NCBI RefSeq assembly: GCF_001613065.1
Contig: NZ_BDBQ01000048.1
Span: forward strand, 90,592-154,591
DNA: 64,000 bases
Direction: 5' to 3'
Source: Nocardia miyunensis NBRC 108239
GTDB lineage: Bacteria > Actinomycetota > Actinomycetes > Mycobacteriales > Mycobacteriaceae
Shown here in pieces: positions 15,294-23,942 of the stretch. Below the pieces are notes generated by a model. It was not told the DNA's origin and searched no databases. It saw only the letters and a program-made list of their open reading frames with translations. The translations under genes were made by a program, and so were the position numbers. How positions within the stretch are numbered: the first letter of the stretch is position 1; each line of letters opens with the position of its first letter.

Positions 15294-17204
15294 ATGAGTG
15301 CGATCAAGGACGTGAGCGGAGCGTCGACGCCCGAGCATGCCTGCACACGGCCTGCGGATGCGCTGACCCATAACCGGCGCGCCGGGGTGAGCGCATCCGG
15401 AGATGATCAGCTGGACACCGCGGTCGCCGAACCCGGCAGCGCGCCGCCGGCGGTCGCCGGGGACGTGGCGCGCTTCGGTTTTCTCGCCTCGGCGATCGCG
15501 GCGCGTCCGCTCGCGGTCCTCGCCGGCGAGGCCGCGACCACCTACACCGATGGACGGACGATCTTCGTCGATCCGGCCGCCGACGCGGTGGACGTGCGCG
15601 ACGCGGTCGCGCTGCACGCCGCCCTGCTGGCCGGTGGTTCGCTGCGCAAGAGCACGGTCGCCCGGCTGGCACGCCATCGCAAAGCCGTTGCGGCGCGCTA
15701 TCTTTCGCTGGAGGCGGTGCGGATAGGGGTCCAGTTCGGCCGGCTACTGCCACCGGCGACCGTCGAGCGGATCGCATCGTTGCGCACTCGCAAGGTGTCC
15801 GCCGACAGCGCCGAATCGCTGCGGCGCGCGCTCAGTGGCGAGTCGATCCCGGAGCCGCCGGCGTGGACCGGCGTCGTGAAGGTCTTGCGGCTGCTGCGGT
15901 CCGATGCCGCCGAACTGGGCGGTGAACCGACCGACGACGATCTTGCCGGTCGCACGCCGATCCACGAGCAGCCCGAACTCTCCGAGGACGATGCGGAGGA
16001 TTCGGAGGAAAGCAAGATCCTGAAGCTCTTCTCGGCGCCGGGGGTGAACAATCCCTTCGGCGACATGCTCCAACGGCTGCTCGGCATGGGACGCAAGGCG
16101 GCCGGAAAGAATGAGGGGGGCGGGGAGTTGTCGGTCGCCGGGGAGCGAATCGCACCGGTCGGCGCGCGCGGCAAGCGCACCACGATCGATCGCCTGTTGT
16201 CCGCGGTGTTCGATGCGACGCCGGCTGCCGGAATCCGATATCCCGAGTGGAACAGCACCAAGGGCGAATACCGCCACGACTGGTGTCTGGTGGCCGAATA
16301 TCAGCCGGGCGAACCGGACACACCCACAGCTGCGGCACTCGGCAGTAACGAGTCGCTGCGCCGGCCGCTGGCGCGCGTCGGCATCGAATCCGAACGACAC
16401 CGACGCCAACCGGACGGGGATTCGCTCGATCTGTCCGCTCTCGTCGACTACGAAACGAGCCGGCGGCTCGGTGACGATCCCGAGCCGAGGATCTACGAGA
16501 ACACCCGCTCGACCCGGCGCGACATGTCGGTGGTCGTCCTGCTCGACGCGTCCGGGTCGACCGCCGAAGGCGAGGGCGAGGACACGGTTTTCGAGCAGGA
16601 ACGGCAATTGGCGTGCGACCTGACCGCGAGCCTGGAATCACTCGGCGACCGGGTGGCCACATACGGGTTCTATTCCCGCGGAAAGGATTCCGTCAGGTTC
16701 CTCCGAGTCAAGACGTTCCCCCAGCGATTCGACGCCCCGGCCCGGCGACGGCTCGCGGCGGTGCAGCCGTCCGGATTCACCCGGCTCGGCGCGGCGATCC
16801 GGCACAGCACCGCAGTGCTGCTGCAGCAGGCGCAGGCCAAGAATATGGTCTTGATCGTCATCGGCGACGGGCTCCCCTACGACGACGGCTACGAGGGAAG
16901 GTACGCCCGCGACGACACCCACCAGGCGATCGGTGAAGCGATGCGCAGCGGCGTCGGCGTGGTCGGGCTCGGCATCCGCTCCTCGACCGATCCCGCGGTG
17001 CTCGAACACATCTGGTCCGACGCGCCGTTCCGGGTCTTCGACACGGCCGGCGACGTGCGCCGGCATCTGCGCGCTCTGCTGCTGGACGCACTCGCGATGA
17101 CAAGGAGCAACGGCCGGCAACGCGAGGTGTCCAGCACCGAGCAACGGACCCACCTGCGCGCGTTGCACGCGGCCAGGCGAAAGAACTCGAACACCTATGT
17201 GTGA
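15294..17204 (+). CDS. NorD-like VWA-domain protein (metal-centre chaperone partner)
   Basis: A 636-residue cytoplasmic protein of the NorD/CoxE/CbbO group, which works with a MoxR-type ATPase to load or activate metalloenzymes. The C-terminal VWA domain has an intact MIDAS: DASGST at 418-423, with later Thr (SGFTRLG) and Asp (IGDGLPYDDGYEGRY) elements. The YPEW segment at 316-319 and DGLPYDDGYEGRYARDDT are characteristic of NorD. A low-complexity acidic linker (about 210-240) separates the N-terminal helical part. The ATPase follows with a 4-bp overlap or 26-bp gap. No nitric oxide reductase norB/norC gene is in the window, so the client enzyme is unknown. Start ATG 15294 has GGAG upstream. 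Confidence 0.88.
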   Translation: MSAIKDVSGASTPEHACTRPADALTHNRRAGVSASGDDQLDTAVAEPGSAPPAVAGDVARFGFLASAIAARPLAVLAGEAATTYTDGRTIFVDPAADAVDVRDAVALHAALLAGGSLRKSTVARLARHRKAVAARYLSLEAVRIGVQFGRLLPPATVERIASLRTRKVSADSAESLRRALSGESIPEPPAWTGVVKVLRLLRSDAAELGGEPTDDDLAGRTPIHEQPELSEDDAEDSEESKILKLFSAPGVNNPFGDMLQRLLGMGRKAAGKNEGGGELSVAGERIAPVGARGKRTTIDRLLSAVFDATPAAGIRYPEWNSTKGEYRHDWCLVAEYQPGEPDTPTAAALGSNESLRRPLARVGIESERHRRQPDGDSLDLSALVDYETSRRLGDDPEPRIYENTRSTRRDMSVVVLLDASGSTAEGEGEDTVFEQERQLACDLTASLESLGDRVATYGFYSRGKDSVRFLRVKTFPQRFDAPARRRLAAVQPSGFTRLGAAIRHSTAVLLQQAQAKNMVLIVIGDGLPYDDGYEGRYARDDTHQAIGEAMRSGVGVVGLGIRSSTDPAVLEHIWSDAPFRVFDTAGDVRRHLRALLLDALAMTRSNGRQREVSSTEQRTHLRALHAARRKNSNTYV

Positions 17205-17230
17205 ATTCCCGAGAGACCGAGGCGAACCCC

Positions 17231-18049
17231 ATGACAAGTGAAATGACCATGCCGGATACCGATCTCGGCGCGAACACTTCCCGGCCCTACGTTCCCGTCG
17301 GCGATGAGGTCGAGATCTTCACCGCCGCATGGCAATCGGGACTTCCGGTGATGCTCAAGGGGCCGACGGGCTGCGGCAAGACAAAGCTGGTCGAGCACAT
17401 GGCCGCTAGTTTCGGCGTGCCGCTGTTCACCGTCTGCTGTCACGAGGACATGACGGCATCGGATCTGCTGGGCCGCTATGTGCTACGCGATTCCAGCACC
17501 GAATGGGTCGACGGACCCCTGACCCAGGCGGTGCGGCAGGGTGGCATCTGCTACCTCGACGAGGTCGTGGAGGCCCGCCAGGACGCCATCGTCGCCGTGC
17601 ACTCGCTGGCCGACCATCGCCGTGAGCTCAACCTGGAACGACTCGGCGGACTCACCTTGCGCGCGGCCCCGGGATTCCAGTTGGTCGTGTCCTACAACCC
17701 GGGTTATCAGAGCATTCTCAAGGACCTGAAGATGTCGACCCGGCAGCGCATGGTCGCACTCGATCTAGGCTTCCCGCCCGTCGAGATCGAGCGGCGGATC
17801 ATCCGGCAGGAATCTGGCCTGGACGACGCGAGGGTCGATGCCATCATCCGAATCGGCCAGGCGATCCGGCGGCTCGACGACGCGGGATTACGCGAAGTCG
17901 CCTCCACACGCGCGCTGATCGCCACCGCACGGCTGATCCGGTCCGGCCTGTCCCCGCGGGCCGCCGCCGTGGCCGCCATCGCCGGCCCGTTGTCCGACGA
18001 CGACGACACCCGCGGTTCGCTGACCGTGCTGATCGATTCATATCTCTGA
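17231..18049 (+). CDS. MoxR/NorQ-type AAA+ ATPase
   Basis: A 272-residue AAA+ ATPase of the MoxR/CbbQ/NorQ group, expected to form a ring that remodels a metalloenzyme together with the VWA protein. Walker A is GPTGCGKT at 44-51, Walker B is ICYLDE ending at residue 111, and the sensor region reads VVSYNPGYQ followed by the arginine-containing STRQRMVALDL. I chose ATG 17231; GTG 17201 overlaps the norD-like stop as GTGA and would add ten residues with translational coupling. The gene is co-transcribed with norD-like and is followed after 90 bp by an acyl-CoA dehydrogenase with its own class A operator. Confidence 0.9.
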   Translation: MTSEMTMPDTDLGANTSRPYVPVGDEVEIFTAAWQSGLPVMLKGPTGCGKTKLVEHMAASFGVPLFTVCCHEDMTASDLLGRYVLRDSSTEWVDGPLTQAVRQGGICYLDEVVEARQDAIVAVHSLADHRRELNLERLGGLTLRAAPGFQLVVSYNPGYQSILKDLKMSTRQRMVALDLGFPPVEIERRIIRQESGLDDARVDAIIRIGQAIRRLDDAGLREVASTRALIATARLIRSGLSPRAAAVAAIAGPLSDDDDTRGSLTVLIDSYL

Positions 18050-18099
18050 TGCCGCGCATGCCGCGGTCGTGATTGACGGTCGCGTCACCCGCCCATATA

Positions 18100-18122
18100 T
18101 TTGAGACGACTAGACTCACAAA
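18100..18122 (+). promoter_or_regulatory. Class A operator upstream of acyl-CoA dehydrogenase
   Basis: The 23-mer starts TTTGAGACGACTAG and ends ACTCACAAA. It matches the 47342-47364 site at most positions, including both ends. It lies 17 bp before the GTG start at 18139, so binding would block transcription initiation. Confidence 0.6.
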
Positions 18123-18138
18123 GAGGGAGCGAAGCGAC

Positions 18139-19299
18139 GTGGCCGCCACATCAACAAGATTCACCGAGGAACAGCTCGAGTTCGCCGCGGCGGTGCGCGA
18201 GTTCTGCCGACGGGAATGCGGTACTCGTGAGCAGTTGGACGCACTGACCCACGGCGGCACCGAGCAGCACAGCCCCGAGCTGTACGCCAAACTCGCCGCC
18301 ACCGGATACATCGGGGTGTCGCTTCCCGAGGAATACGACGGCAGCGGCGGCGGCATCATCGAGCAGGTGCTGCTGTTCGAGGAGCTGTGGTACGGACTGG
18401 CGCCGGTGCACGGTGCGGGCACCTCGCACACAGTGGCCGGAATCTACAAGCGGTTCGCCTCCGAGGAGCAGAAGAAGGCCACGCTGAGTGCGATCGCCTC
18501 CGGCACGGTGATGTCGATCAGCGTCTCCGAACCGCAGGCCGGGTCCGATGCGGCCAATATCTCGTGCAAGGCGACCCGCGTGCCCGGCGGCTACCGGATC
18601 AACGGACAGAAGACCTGGTGCTCGGACGCCCAGTTCGCGGCGAACATCACCGTGGTCACCCGCACCGACCGCGGCGACAACCCACACCAGGGCCTCACCA
18701 TGCTGGACGTGCCCGCCGGCGCCGAGGGCCTGGCCATCCACCCGATCGACACCATGGGCGGACGCGAGGTGAACAACCTGTTCTTCACCGACGTCTTCGT
18801 GCCCGACGCCCAGGTGGTCGGCGAGGTCGGCGAGGGCTGGCGCCAGCTCATGGCCGGGCTCAACGGCGAACGCGTCGTCTGCGCGGCGCAGGGCCTGGGC
18901 ATGATGCAGCGGACCTTCGACGACTTGCTGGCATACCTGAAGGAGCGCAAGCAATTCGGCCAGCCGATCGGGTCGTTCCAGGCCGTGCGGCACCGGGTCG
19001 CGGATCTGGCGCTGGAGATCGAGTCGGCCCGCGCCCTGACCTACGACACCGCACTGCGGCTGGAACGCTCACTGGGCACACCGCAGGAGCTCATCCGGCT
19101 GACCTCCATGGCCAAGGTCAAGGTCACCGAGACCGCCAAGCGAGTCGCACTGGAGGGTGTACAGCTCATGGGCGGCTACGGCTACGCCGTCGAGTACGGA
19201 ATGGAAGCCCACCTGCGCCGGGCCATCCCGGCGACGATCTACGCCGGCACCAACGAGATCCAGCGCGAGATCATCGCAGGTAGCTACGGCCTGCGATAA
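18139..19299 (+). CDS. Acyl-CoA dehydrogenase (type 1 paralogue)
   Basis: A 386-residue acyl-CoA dehydrogenase closely related to the subunit at 12283: both share FTEEQ/LTEEQ openings, ECGTREQ, GVSLPEEYDGSGG, SISVSEPQAGSD, GQKTWCS, RKQFGQPIGSFQAVRHRVADLA and YAGTNEIQREII. As there, the Y-E-G-T Glu is replaced by Ala. In the first set this subunit type is paired with a type 2 partner; here the neighbour is a TetR gene, and the only free type 2 protein is 43 kb away at 61723. The GTG at 18139 is chosen because GAGGGAG precedes it and a class A operator occupies 18100-18122, which a longer reading would translate. Confidence 0.92.
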   Translation: MAATSTRFTEEQLEFAAAVREFCRRECGTREQLDALTHGGTEQHSPELYAKLAATGYIGVSLPEEYDGSGGGIIEQVLLFEELWYGLAPVHGAGTSHTVAGIYKRFASEEQKKATLSAIASGTVMSISVSEPQAGSDAANISCKATRVPGGYRINGQKTWCSDAQFAANITVVTRTDRGDNPHQGLTMLDVPAGAEGLAIHPIDTMGGREVNNLFFTDVFVPDAQVVGEVGEGWRQLMAGLNGERVVCAAQGLGMMQRTFDDLLAYLKERKQFGQPIGSFQAVRHRVADLALEIESARALTYDTALRLERSLGTPQELIRLTSMAKVKVTETAKRVALEGVQLMGGYGYAVEYGMEAHLRRAIPATIYAGTNEIQREIIAGSYGLR

Positions 19300-19334
19300 A
19301 CGGACGTCCGGTTTCGCGCAGATGTGTCATTATT

Positions 19335-19357
19335 ATTGAGACAGTTAGGCGCGATAA
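19335..19357 (+). promoter_or_regulatory. Class A operator upstream of TetR 19370
   Basis: Starts ATTGAGACAGTTAGGC and ends GATAA, 12 bp before the TetR start and overlapping its ribosome-binding region. This placement suits autorepression and makes this TetR a candidate reader of the class A sites. Confidence 0.5.
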
Positions 19358-19369
19358 TTGAGGAGCCGG

Positions 19370-20014
19370 ATGCCACGACGCGAGCCCACGACGGCGACCG
19401 GGCGGCGCTCGCCCGGCCGACCGCGGCGAGTGATCGAACCCGCCGCGGTCGCCGACGCCGCCGCCGCGCTGTTCGCCGAGGGCGGCTACGACGCGGTGTC
19501 CATCGAGGCAGTCGCGGAAAAGCTCGCCGTTTCCCGCGCGACCCTCTACCGGACCGTGCCTACCAAAGAACATTTGCTGGGCGTCCTGTTCGAGCGCAGC
19601 ACCCGGGACCTGTACCAAGCAGCCATCGCTGTGATCGAAAAGACCCCCGATCCCGGCGATCGGATGTTCGGCCTCGTCCACCTGGGGATCTCCGCCGCCG
19701 TTACGATGCGCAACTACATGCCGGTGTTCTTCGGCGGGGCCGGGCTGCCCAGCGATGTCTATGCGCGGTGGCAGGACTGGACCCGGCGCTACGAGTCGCT
19801 GTGGGTCGTGACCGTCAACAGGGCGATCGAGGCCGGAGTTCTCCCGCCCGCGGATGCGATGGTCACGACCCGGCTACTGCTCGGGATGTGCATCTGGGTA
19901 TCGCGCTGGTACCGCCCCGATGGCACATACTCCCCCGAAGAGATCACCGCGGCGGCAACACGATTGCTCGGCAAGTTCGCATGCGCCCCACACGCCGGTG
20001 CTCGTTCGCAATAG
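19370..20014 (+). CDS. TetR-family regulator (candidate class A regulator)
   Basis: A 214-residue TetR repressor. After a basic N-terminal arm (SPGRPRR) comes AAALFAEGGYDAVSIEAVAEKLAVSRATLYRTVPTKEHLL, a complete helix-turn-helix. The ligand domain shows no recognisable signature. ATG 19370 follows GAGGAG and lies 12 bp after a class A element. The gene is convergent with the AveC-like gene at 20054, and its last codons form one arm of a strong hairpin (19996-20030). Because it sits beside a class A site, and other class A sites precede the P450, SCP2, acyl-CoA dehydrogenase and BVMO genes, it may control all of them; this is inference. Confidence 0.92.
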   Translation: MPRREPTTATGRRSPGRPRRVIEPAAVADAAAALFAEGGYDAVSIEAVAEKLAVSRATLYRTVPTKEHLLGVLFERSTRDLYQAAIAVIEKTPDPGDRMFGLVHLGISAAVTMRNYMPVFFGGAGLPSDVYARWQDWTRRYESLWVVTVNRAIEAGVLPPADAMVTTRLLLGMCIWVSRWYRPDGTYSPEEITAAATRLLGKFACAPHAGARSQ

Positions 20015-20030
20015 CTGCGAACGAGCACCG
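19996..20030. terminator. Bidirectional hairpin terminator
   Basis: CGGTGCTCGTTCGCA (19996-20010) and TGCGAACGAGCACCG (20016-20030) are exact reverse complements with a 5-base loop. The hairpin overlaps the stop of the TetR gene and lies before the end of the convergent AveC-like gene. Confidence 0.75.
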
Positions 20031-20053
20031 AGTCGCTTCGCGTGCGCGTGTGA

Positions 20054-21208
20054 TTACCGCTCGAACGGCACCACCGGTGGCACCGTCACACCGGTCGGCG
20101 GCACGTAATGTCCGTTCGTGTCCACGTAGCCGGTGGTGGGCTTGGTCAACGGCACCGACGGACCGGGGCAGGCACGGTCGGTGCCCTCACCACAGATACC
20201 GCTGGTGAAGTACGAACGCTTCTGGACGTCCCGCGGCCACGCGGTCGAATGCGTGCCGACCCAGTAGTTCGGGATGTTGTAGGTGACGAACATCGCGCCT
20301 TGCATGGCCATGATCATGGCCAGCAGCCGGAGCACGAACTTCTTGCCCTGACCACCGCGCACCTCGTCGATGCCACGTTCGACGATGCTGTGCCCGCGAT
20401 CGTTCACGAAGAACCTGACGCAGGCGACGATGGTGAACGTCGCACCGATGGTGAGGCCCTCGTGCAGGGGGTACTTGTGGTACGTGTCGGCGAAGATCCC
20501 CCAGTGACCGCCCGCGTAGTTGAACGTCCCCATCGGCATCCAGATCAGGCCCTCGAGGAAGACGTCGAATACGAACATGAACGCGAAGCAACTCGCCACC
20601 AGACCGACGTTGCCGATTCGCGGGAACCACGCCCGCATCTTCCGCATGAAGGCGCAGCCGAGCAGCATCACGATCGTGAAGATGTAAACGTAGGCCGGAG
20701 AGCTGAACAGCACGGGCTCGCTGAGCATGTGCCCGGGCGCGCCGAACGACTGCCAACCGGGAACGCTGTTCACCCACGAGCCACGGTTCCACATCCACGT
20801 GTTGTAGGTGAACCAATGCCCTCCGTAGGACGACAGCGGATCCTGAAACCCGACGGTGAAGAACGACGCGACCAGAATCCCGTCGACTCCGACTCGACGC
20901 TCACGCAGCCACGGCCGGACGACGAACCACAGGAGTAATCCCACGGCCGCCGGGATCGAAATGATCTGCCAGGCCATCAGATCGACCTTCATCCATCCGG
21001 GCGGCTGCGACGGGCCGGGCTCGACGCGGACGAAGAACGGGCCGCTCACCCATCGGTAGATGATCCACGCCTCGAAAGCGACCAGCAGCGCGCCGAGCGT
21101 CGCCCACACCAGCACGGGTTTGGACTTGGCCGGCTCGACGGCCCGTTGCGGCCCGCCCGCCGCGGCTTTCGGGGCCACCAGCGGCCCGGCACCCTCGGTC
21201 ACAGTCAT
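20054..21208 (-). CDS. AveC-like membrane protein (copy 2)
   Basis: A 384-residue multi-pass membrane protein clearly paralogous to copy 1 at 10959. Matching segments include SGPFFVRVEPGPSQPPGWMKV, GGHWFTYNTWMWNRGSW, FDVFLEGLIWMP, YAGGHWGIFADTYHKYPLHE, a VERGxD/Q stretch, YNIPNYWVGTHSTAWPRD and the late ICGEGTDRACPG loop. The acidic pair in FDVFLEG and the His/Glu in YHKYPLHE are conserved, as expected for functional residues. It is a single gene whose promoter region holds a perfect 21-bp palindrome (21283-21303) and a class A element (21304-21326), side by side. It is divergent from the TetR at 21420. Confidence 0.82.
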   Translation of the reverse strand: MTVTEGAGPLVAPKAAAGGPQRAVEPAKSKPVLVWATLGALLVAFEAWIIYRWVSGPFFVRVEPGPSQPPGWMKVDLMAWQIISIPAAVGLLLWFVVRPWLRERRVGVDGILVASFFTVGFQDPLSSYGGHWFTYNTWMWNRGSWVNSVPGWQSFGAPGHMLSEPVLFSSPAYVYIFTIVMLLGCAFMRKMRAWFPRIGNVGLVASCFAFMFVFDVFLEGLIWMPMGTFNYAGGHWGIFADTYHKYPLHEGLTIGATFTIVACVRFFVNDRGHSIVERGIDEVRGGQGKKFVLRLLAMIMAMQGAMFVTYNIPNYWVGTHSTAWPRDVQKRSYFTSGICGEGTDRACPGPSVPLTKPTTGYVDTNGHYVPPTGVTVPPVVPFER

Positions 21209-21282
21209 TGTGAACTCTCCTAACCGAACGACGCAGCAGTGCGTCCGGTGTGGTCAACGCGGACTGCGCACGGCGGCGATAA

Positions 21283-21303
21283 ATGTAGAGACAGTCTCTA
21301 CAT
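21283..21303. promoter_or_regulatory. Class A' operator: perfect 21-bp palindrome
   Basis: TGTAGAGACAGTCTCTACA (21284-21302) is perfectly palindromic around a central A, and the flanking A/T extends it to 21 bp. It lies 75 bp upstream of the AveC-like start and 117 bp before the divergent TetR start. A near copy precedes the norD-like gene. Confidence 0.8.
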
Positions 21304-21326
21304 GATATGAGTCACAGCATCTCAAA
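21304..21326 (-). promoter_or_regulatory. Class A operator next to the palindrome
   Basis: Minus-strand 23-mer starting TTTGAGATGCTGTG and ending ACTCATATC, immediately adjacent to the class A' palindrome. Two regulators could therefore bind side by side at this divergent promoter. Confidence 0.55.
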
Positions 21327-21419
21327 ATCAAGAGGCCGACACCTCCCGCAACCCGGAAGCGCCCGCACCGGCGACCCGATCGACCCGATCGACCCGGACC
21401 GGTCTGCTTGACTGGGTGC

Positions 21420-22070
21420 ATGAGTGTCAGCACACAGACCGGCCGCGCGCGCGGCGAGGCCCGCAACGCCATCCTGGTCAGTGCGCGAAAACTCTTCGGC
21501 GCCAAGGGCTACCACGGCGCCAGCATGCGCGACGTCGCCCAGCACGCCGGGGTCAGCGAGGCTCTGCTCTATCGATACTTCGGCGCCAAGCCGGCGCTGT
21601 TCGAGGAGGCCGTACGCGTGCCCTATCGGGGCTTCATCGAGGAATTCCTCGCCGACTGGGAGCATCTCGAGGTGCGCCTGTCCAACGAGGAGATGGTCAC
21701 CCGCTTCGTCACCCGGCTCTACGATTTCGTGCTCGCCCACCGCGACATCATCTTCGCCCTCGCCGCGGCGAACCGTTTCGAGGACCTCGCCATCGACGAA
21801 GCGAGCACACTCACCGCGGGCATTCATCGGCTGACCGAATACATCGCCACAGAGGCCGAGTCGCGCGGATTCGGCCATGCCGATCTCGAGATGGTCGCGG
21901 TGTGCACCATCGGGCTCGTCATGGCGGTGGGCATCCTCGACGACCTGCTGTTCCCGGCCGGCGCCGACCACCCCGCCAAGGAACGAATGATCAGCGAAAT
22001 GTGCAAGTACGTCCTCGCCGGCGTCCAACAACCTGCTGACGATCATCGAGCGCACTCGTCCGGGCACTGA
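21420..22070 (+). CDS. TetR-family regulator
   Basis: A 216-residue TetR repressor with a well-formed DNA-binding domain: ARKLFGAKGYHGASMRDVAQHAGVSEALLYRYFGAKPALF. The ligand domain is unassigned. The ATG at 21420 gives the normal N-terminal arm (MSVSTQTGRARGEARNAIL). It is divergent from the second AveC-like gene across a 211-bp region that holds both a perfect class A' palindrome and a class A site, so it is the best candidate for reading the class A' element. The gene ends at a hairpin and is convergent with the flavin oxidase at 22109. Confidence 0.92.
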   Translation: MSVSTQTGRARGEARNAILVSARKLFGAKGYHGASMRDVAQHAGVSEALLYRYFGAKPALFEEAVRVPYRGFIEEFLADWEHLEVRLSNEEMVTRFVTRLYDFVLAHRDIIFALAAANRFEDLAIDEASTLTAGIHRLTEYIATEAESRGFGHADLEMVAVCTIGLVMAVGILDDLLFPAGADHPAKERMISEMCKYVLAGVQQPADDHRAHSSGH

Positions 22071-22078
22071 GTGCGCTC
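22048..22078. terminator. Hairpin between convergent genes
   Basis: GAGCGCACTC (22048-22057) pairs exactly with GAGTGCGCTC (22069-22078). It overlaps the TetR stop and precedes the end of the convergent flavoprotein gene. Confidence 0.65.
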
Positions 22079-22108
22079 AGCGAACGCCTCCGGTGCATCG
22101 ACCGCTGA

Positions 22109-23452
22109 TCACGTACGGCCTCCGAACAGCGTCCAGCCGAGGTTTCGTGCGGCGGTTTCGCCGCTCACGATGCTGCCGTTGACCGACTGCATGCCCCTAT
22201 AGTCGCCGGCGAGCTGCACCGAGTCGGCCGGGTCGAGCAGGCGATCGAGTTCCGCGATCGTTCGGTGGCTGCCGGGGACGGCCCGCAGCGCGGCGGGGCT
22301 CCAGCGGTCCACCTGGGTGAATTCGACGTGCTCGCCGATGCCGGGCTCGATCCGCTCCAGGTCGTTCAAGGCCTGCGCGACGAGCTCCTCGTCCGTCCAG
22401 TCCCAGCGCGGTGTGACCCACTCGTGGTAGAGAAGCACCCCGATCAGCCCCTTACCCTCCGGCGCCGATCCGGGCGAGAGCTGGTGCTCATAGCTGATCG
22501 TGGCGAGCGACCCGAGCTGCCCCGTCCCGGCGACGGTCAGCACCGACCGGCCGGCCGGCCGGCGGCTCAGGGCGAACCGGATCGAGACGTAATTCGCCGG
22601 CTCCAGGGCGTCACCCAGCAACCGGCCCACCGAAGGATCGAGCTCCGGGAAGATCTCCGCGACCCGCGGCGCCGGAACCGTGAGCACGACACCGTCGACA
22701 CGCTCGCTCCGCGGGCCGTCGGGGCCCTCCCACGCGACCACCGCGCCACGCCCGTCGCGGGTGACGGCCGTGACGCGGGACGAGGTCTGCACGTCGAGGC
22801 GGTCCGCGAGCGCACGCGCGAAGAAGTCCAGCCCGCCGCGGTACCCGAGCAGCCCGCCGAGCAGCACCTTCCAGATCGTGAACCACAAGGCCAGCACCGA
22901 CAGGCTCGGGCCGTCGACGACGTAGATTCCGCCAAGCACCGGCCCGAGGAGATGGTCACGGATCTCCGCGTCGAGCTTGCGGTCGCAGTAGGTGCCGACC
23001 GACTCGGTGTCCAGCACGGCACTCACCTCGACCCGATCGAAGCCGACCTTGGCGCGCGACCGGAGCAGGTCGACAAACGTCCTGAGCAGCCGGAGCTTAC
23101 TTCTCGGCGACAACAGCGGTGTCCGCGCGAAGTCGACGATCGCGCCGAGGCCCGCGGCACGCAGCTCGTGCACCCTGTCGTCGCGCACCACGCCGATCAC
23201 CGCCGGTGGGGCCACGAGCCGGTCGCCGACACCGGCCTCCCGCGCGAGGGTCCGCATCGCGGTATAGGAGTCGGCGAGCACCGTGGCGCCGGTGTTGAGC
23301 ACGAAGCCGTCACGGCGGATCGACGCCGTCTTACCACCGACATGGTCGTCGGCCTCCAGCACCGTGACGACGCATCCCTGCTGCTGCAATCGGAAGGCGG
23401 CCGACAGTCCCGCGACCCCGGCGCCGACGACTATGACCCTCGGGCGACTCAT
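22109..23452 (-). CDS. FAD-dependent amine-oxidase/protoporphyrinogen-oxidase-type oxidoreductase (copy 1)
   Basis: A 447-residue flavoprotein. The N-terminal dinucleotide-binding fold VIVVGAGVAGLSAAFRLQQQG followed by VLEADDHVGGKTAS is the classic NAD(P)-binding-8/amine oxidase opening, and the C-terminus ends with QLAGDYRGMQSVNGSIVSGETAARNL, the second FAD motif. The family covers amine, protoporphyrinogen and carotenoid-type oxidations, so the exact reaction is open. It is a paralogue of 25590-26939, which shares APEGKGLIxVLLxHE and the SVNGSIVSGE/GLNGALVSGKE ending. ATG 23452 overlaps the stop of the upstream small gene by 4 bp. Both belong to a minus-strand run from about 30.4 to 22.1 kb. 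Confidence 0.88.
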   Translation of the reverse strand: MSRPRVIVVGAGVAGLSAAFRLQQQGCVVTVLEADDHVGGKTASIRRDGFVLNTGATVLADSYTAMRTLAREAGVGDRLVAPPAVIGVVRDDRVHELRAAGLGAIVDFARTPLLSPRSKLRLLRTFVDLLRSRAKVGFDRVEVSAVLDTESVGTYCDRKLDAEIRDHLLGPVLGGIYVVDGPSLSVLALWFTIWKVLLGGLLGYRGGLDFFARALADRLDVQTSSRVTAVTRDGRGAVVAWEGPDGPRSERVDGVVLTVPAPRVAEIFPELDPSVGRLLGDALEPANYVSIRFALSRRPAGRSVLTVAGTGQLGSLATISYEHQLSPGSAPEGKGLIGVLLYHEWVTPRWDWTDEELVAQALNDLERIEPGIGEHVEFTQVDRWSPAALRAVPGSHRTIAELDRLLDPADSVQLAGDYRGMQSVNGSIVSGETAARNLGWTLFGGRT

Positions 23453-23817
23453 GACTCGGTGGCCTCCGACAGCGCTTTGGCCCCCAGTCTCAGACAGACC
23501 AGCGAACCGGAGCCGAACAGCACAGCGCTGAGCCGCGAGATCCGGCCCCGGCGTAACGCGATGGCGACCGCGACGAGGTCGGCGACGTCGCATGCGGCCG
23601 CGACCCGGAGCATCTGCCGTCGGCCGGCGCCGGAGACGAGCGGCCCGGCGGCCAACGCGAAGTCCCGGGTCCCGCCCAGCCGTAGGAACAGGTCCGCGCT
23701 GTCGTCGGACGAAGTGTCCATCCCGAACAGCTTCGCGGCCGTCGTCGGAATCAGCCAAGCACTGGCGCCGATCGCCGACCGGGTCGCTGCCAGAGCCGTC
23801 ACAGCGGAAATAGGCAA
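23449..23817 (-). CDS. Small membrane-associated protein, unknown function
   Basis: A 122-residue protein with several hydrophobic helices: ISAVTALAATRSAIGASAWLIP, FLRLGGTRDFALAAGPLVSGAG and VAAACDVADLVAVAIALRRG. The pattern of ARxxxG, LGxRDxxLA and DxxDxxxA resembles the DUF4267-type small membrane proteins, but I am not certain. The likely start is TTG at 23817, because AAAGGAG stands five bases upstream and no ATG or GTG is well placed. It overlaps the flavoprotein gene by 4 bp (ATGA), implying coupled translation. Confidence 0.6.
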   Translation of the reverse strand: MPISAVTALAATRSAIGASAWLIPTTAAKLFGMDTSSDDSADLFLRLGGTRDFALAAGPLVSGAGRRQMLRVAAACDVADLVAVAIALRRGRISRLSAVLFGSGSLVCLRLGAKALSEATES

Positions 23818-23868
23818 CAGAACTCCTTTGTTCAGGCTGTTCGCCAATCGCGACCATCGCGACCGAGG

Positions 23869-23900
23869 AAGGCCACCTCGTGCCCGCACGAGATGGCCTT
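23869..23900. terminator. Intergenic hairpin within the minus-strand run
   Basis: AAGGCCACCTCGTGC pairs with GCACGAGATGGCCTT, one mismatch, around a two-base loop. It lies between the membrane-protein gene (ends 23943) and the small gene (starts 23817), so it may reduce read-through. Confidence 0.5.
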
Positions 23901-23942
23901 CGTCGGCGGCAGCACTGCGCCACCGCCGACGGTGCCGCTCGA

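Noticed and set aside
18100..18122. TTTGAGAC elements as sigma-factor -35 boxes
   Set aside because: The next TAnnnT-like boxes lie only 9-11 bp away, too close for a -35/-10 pair, and several sites show dyad features, so an operator is the better reading.
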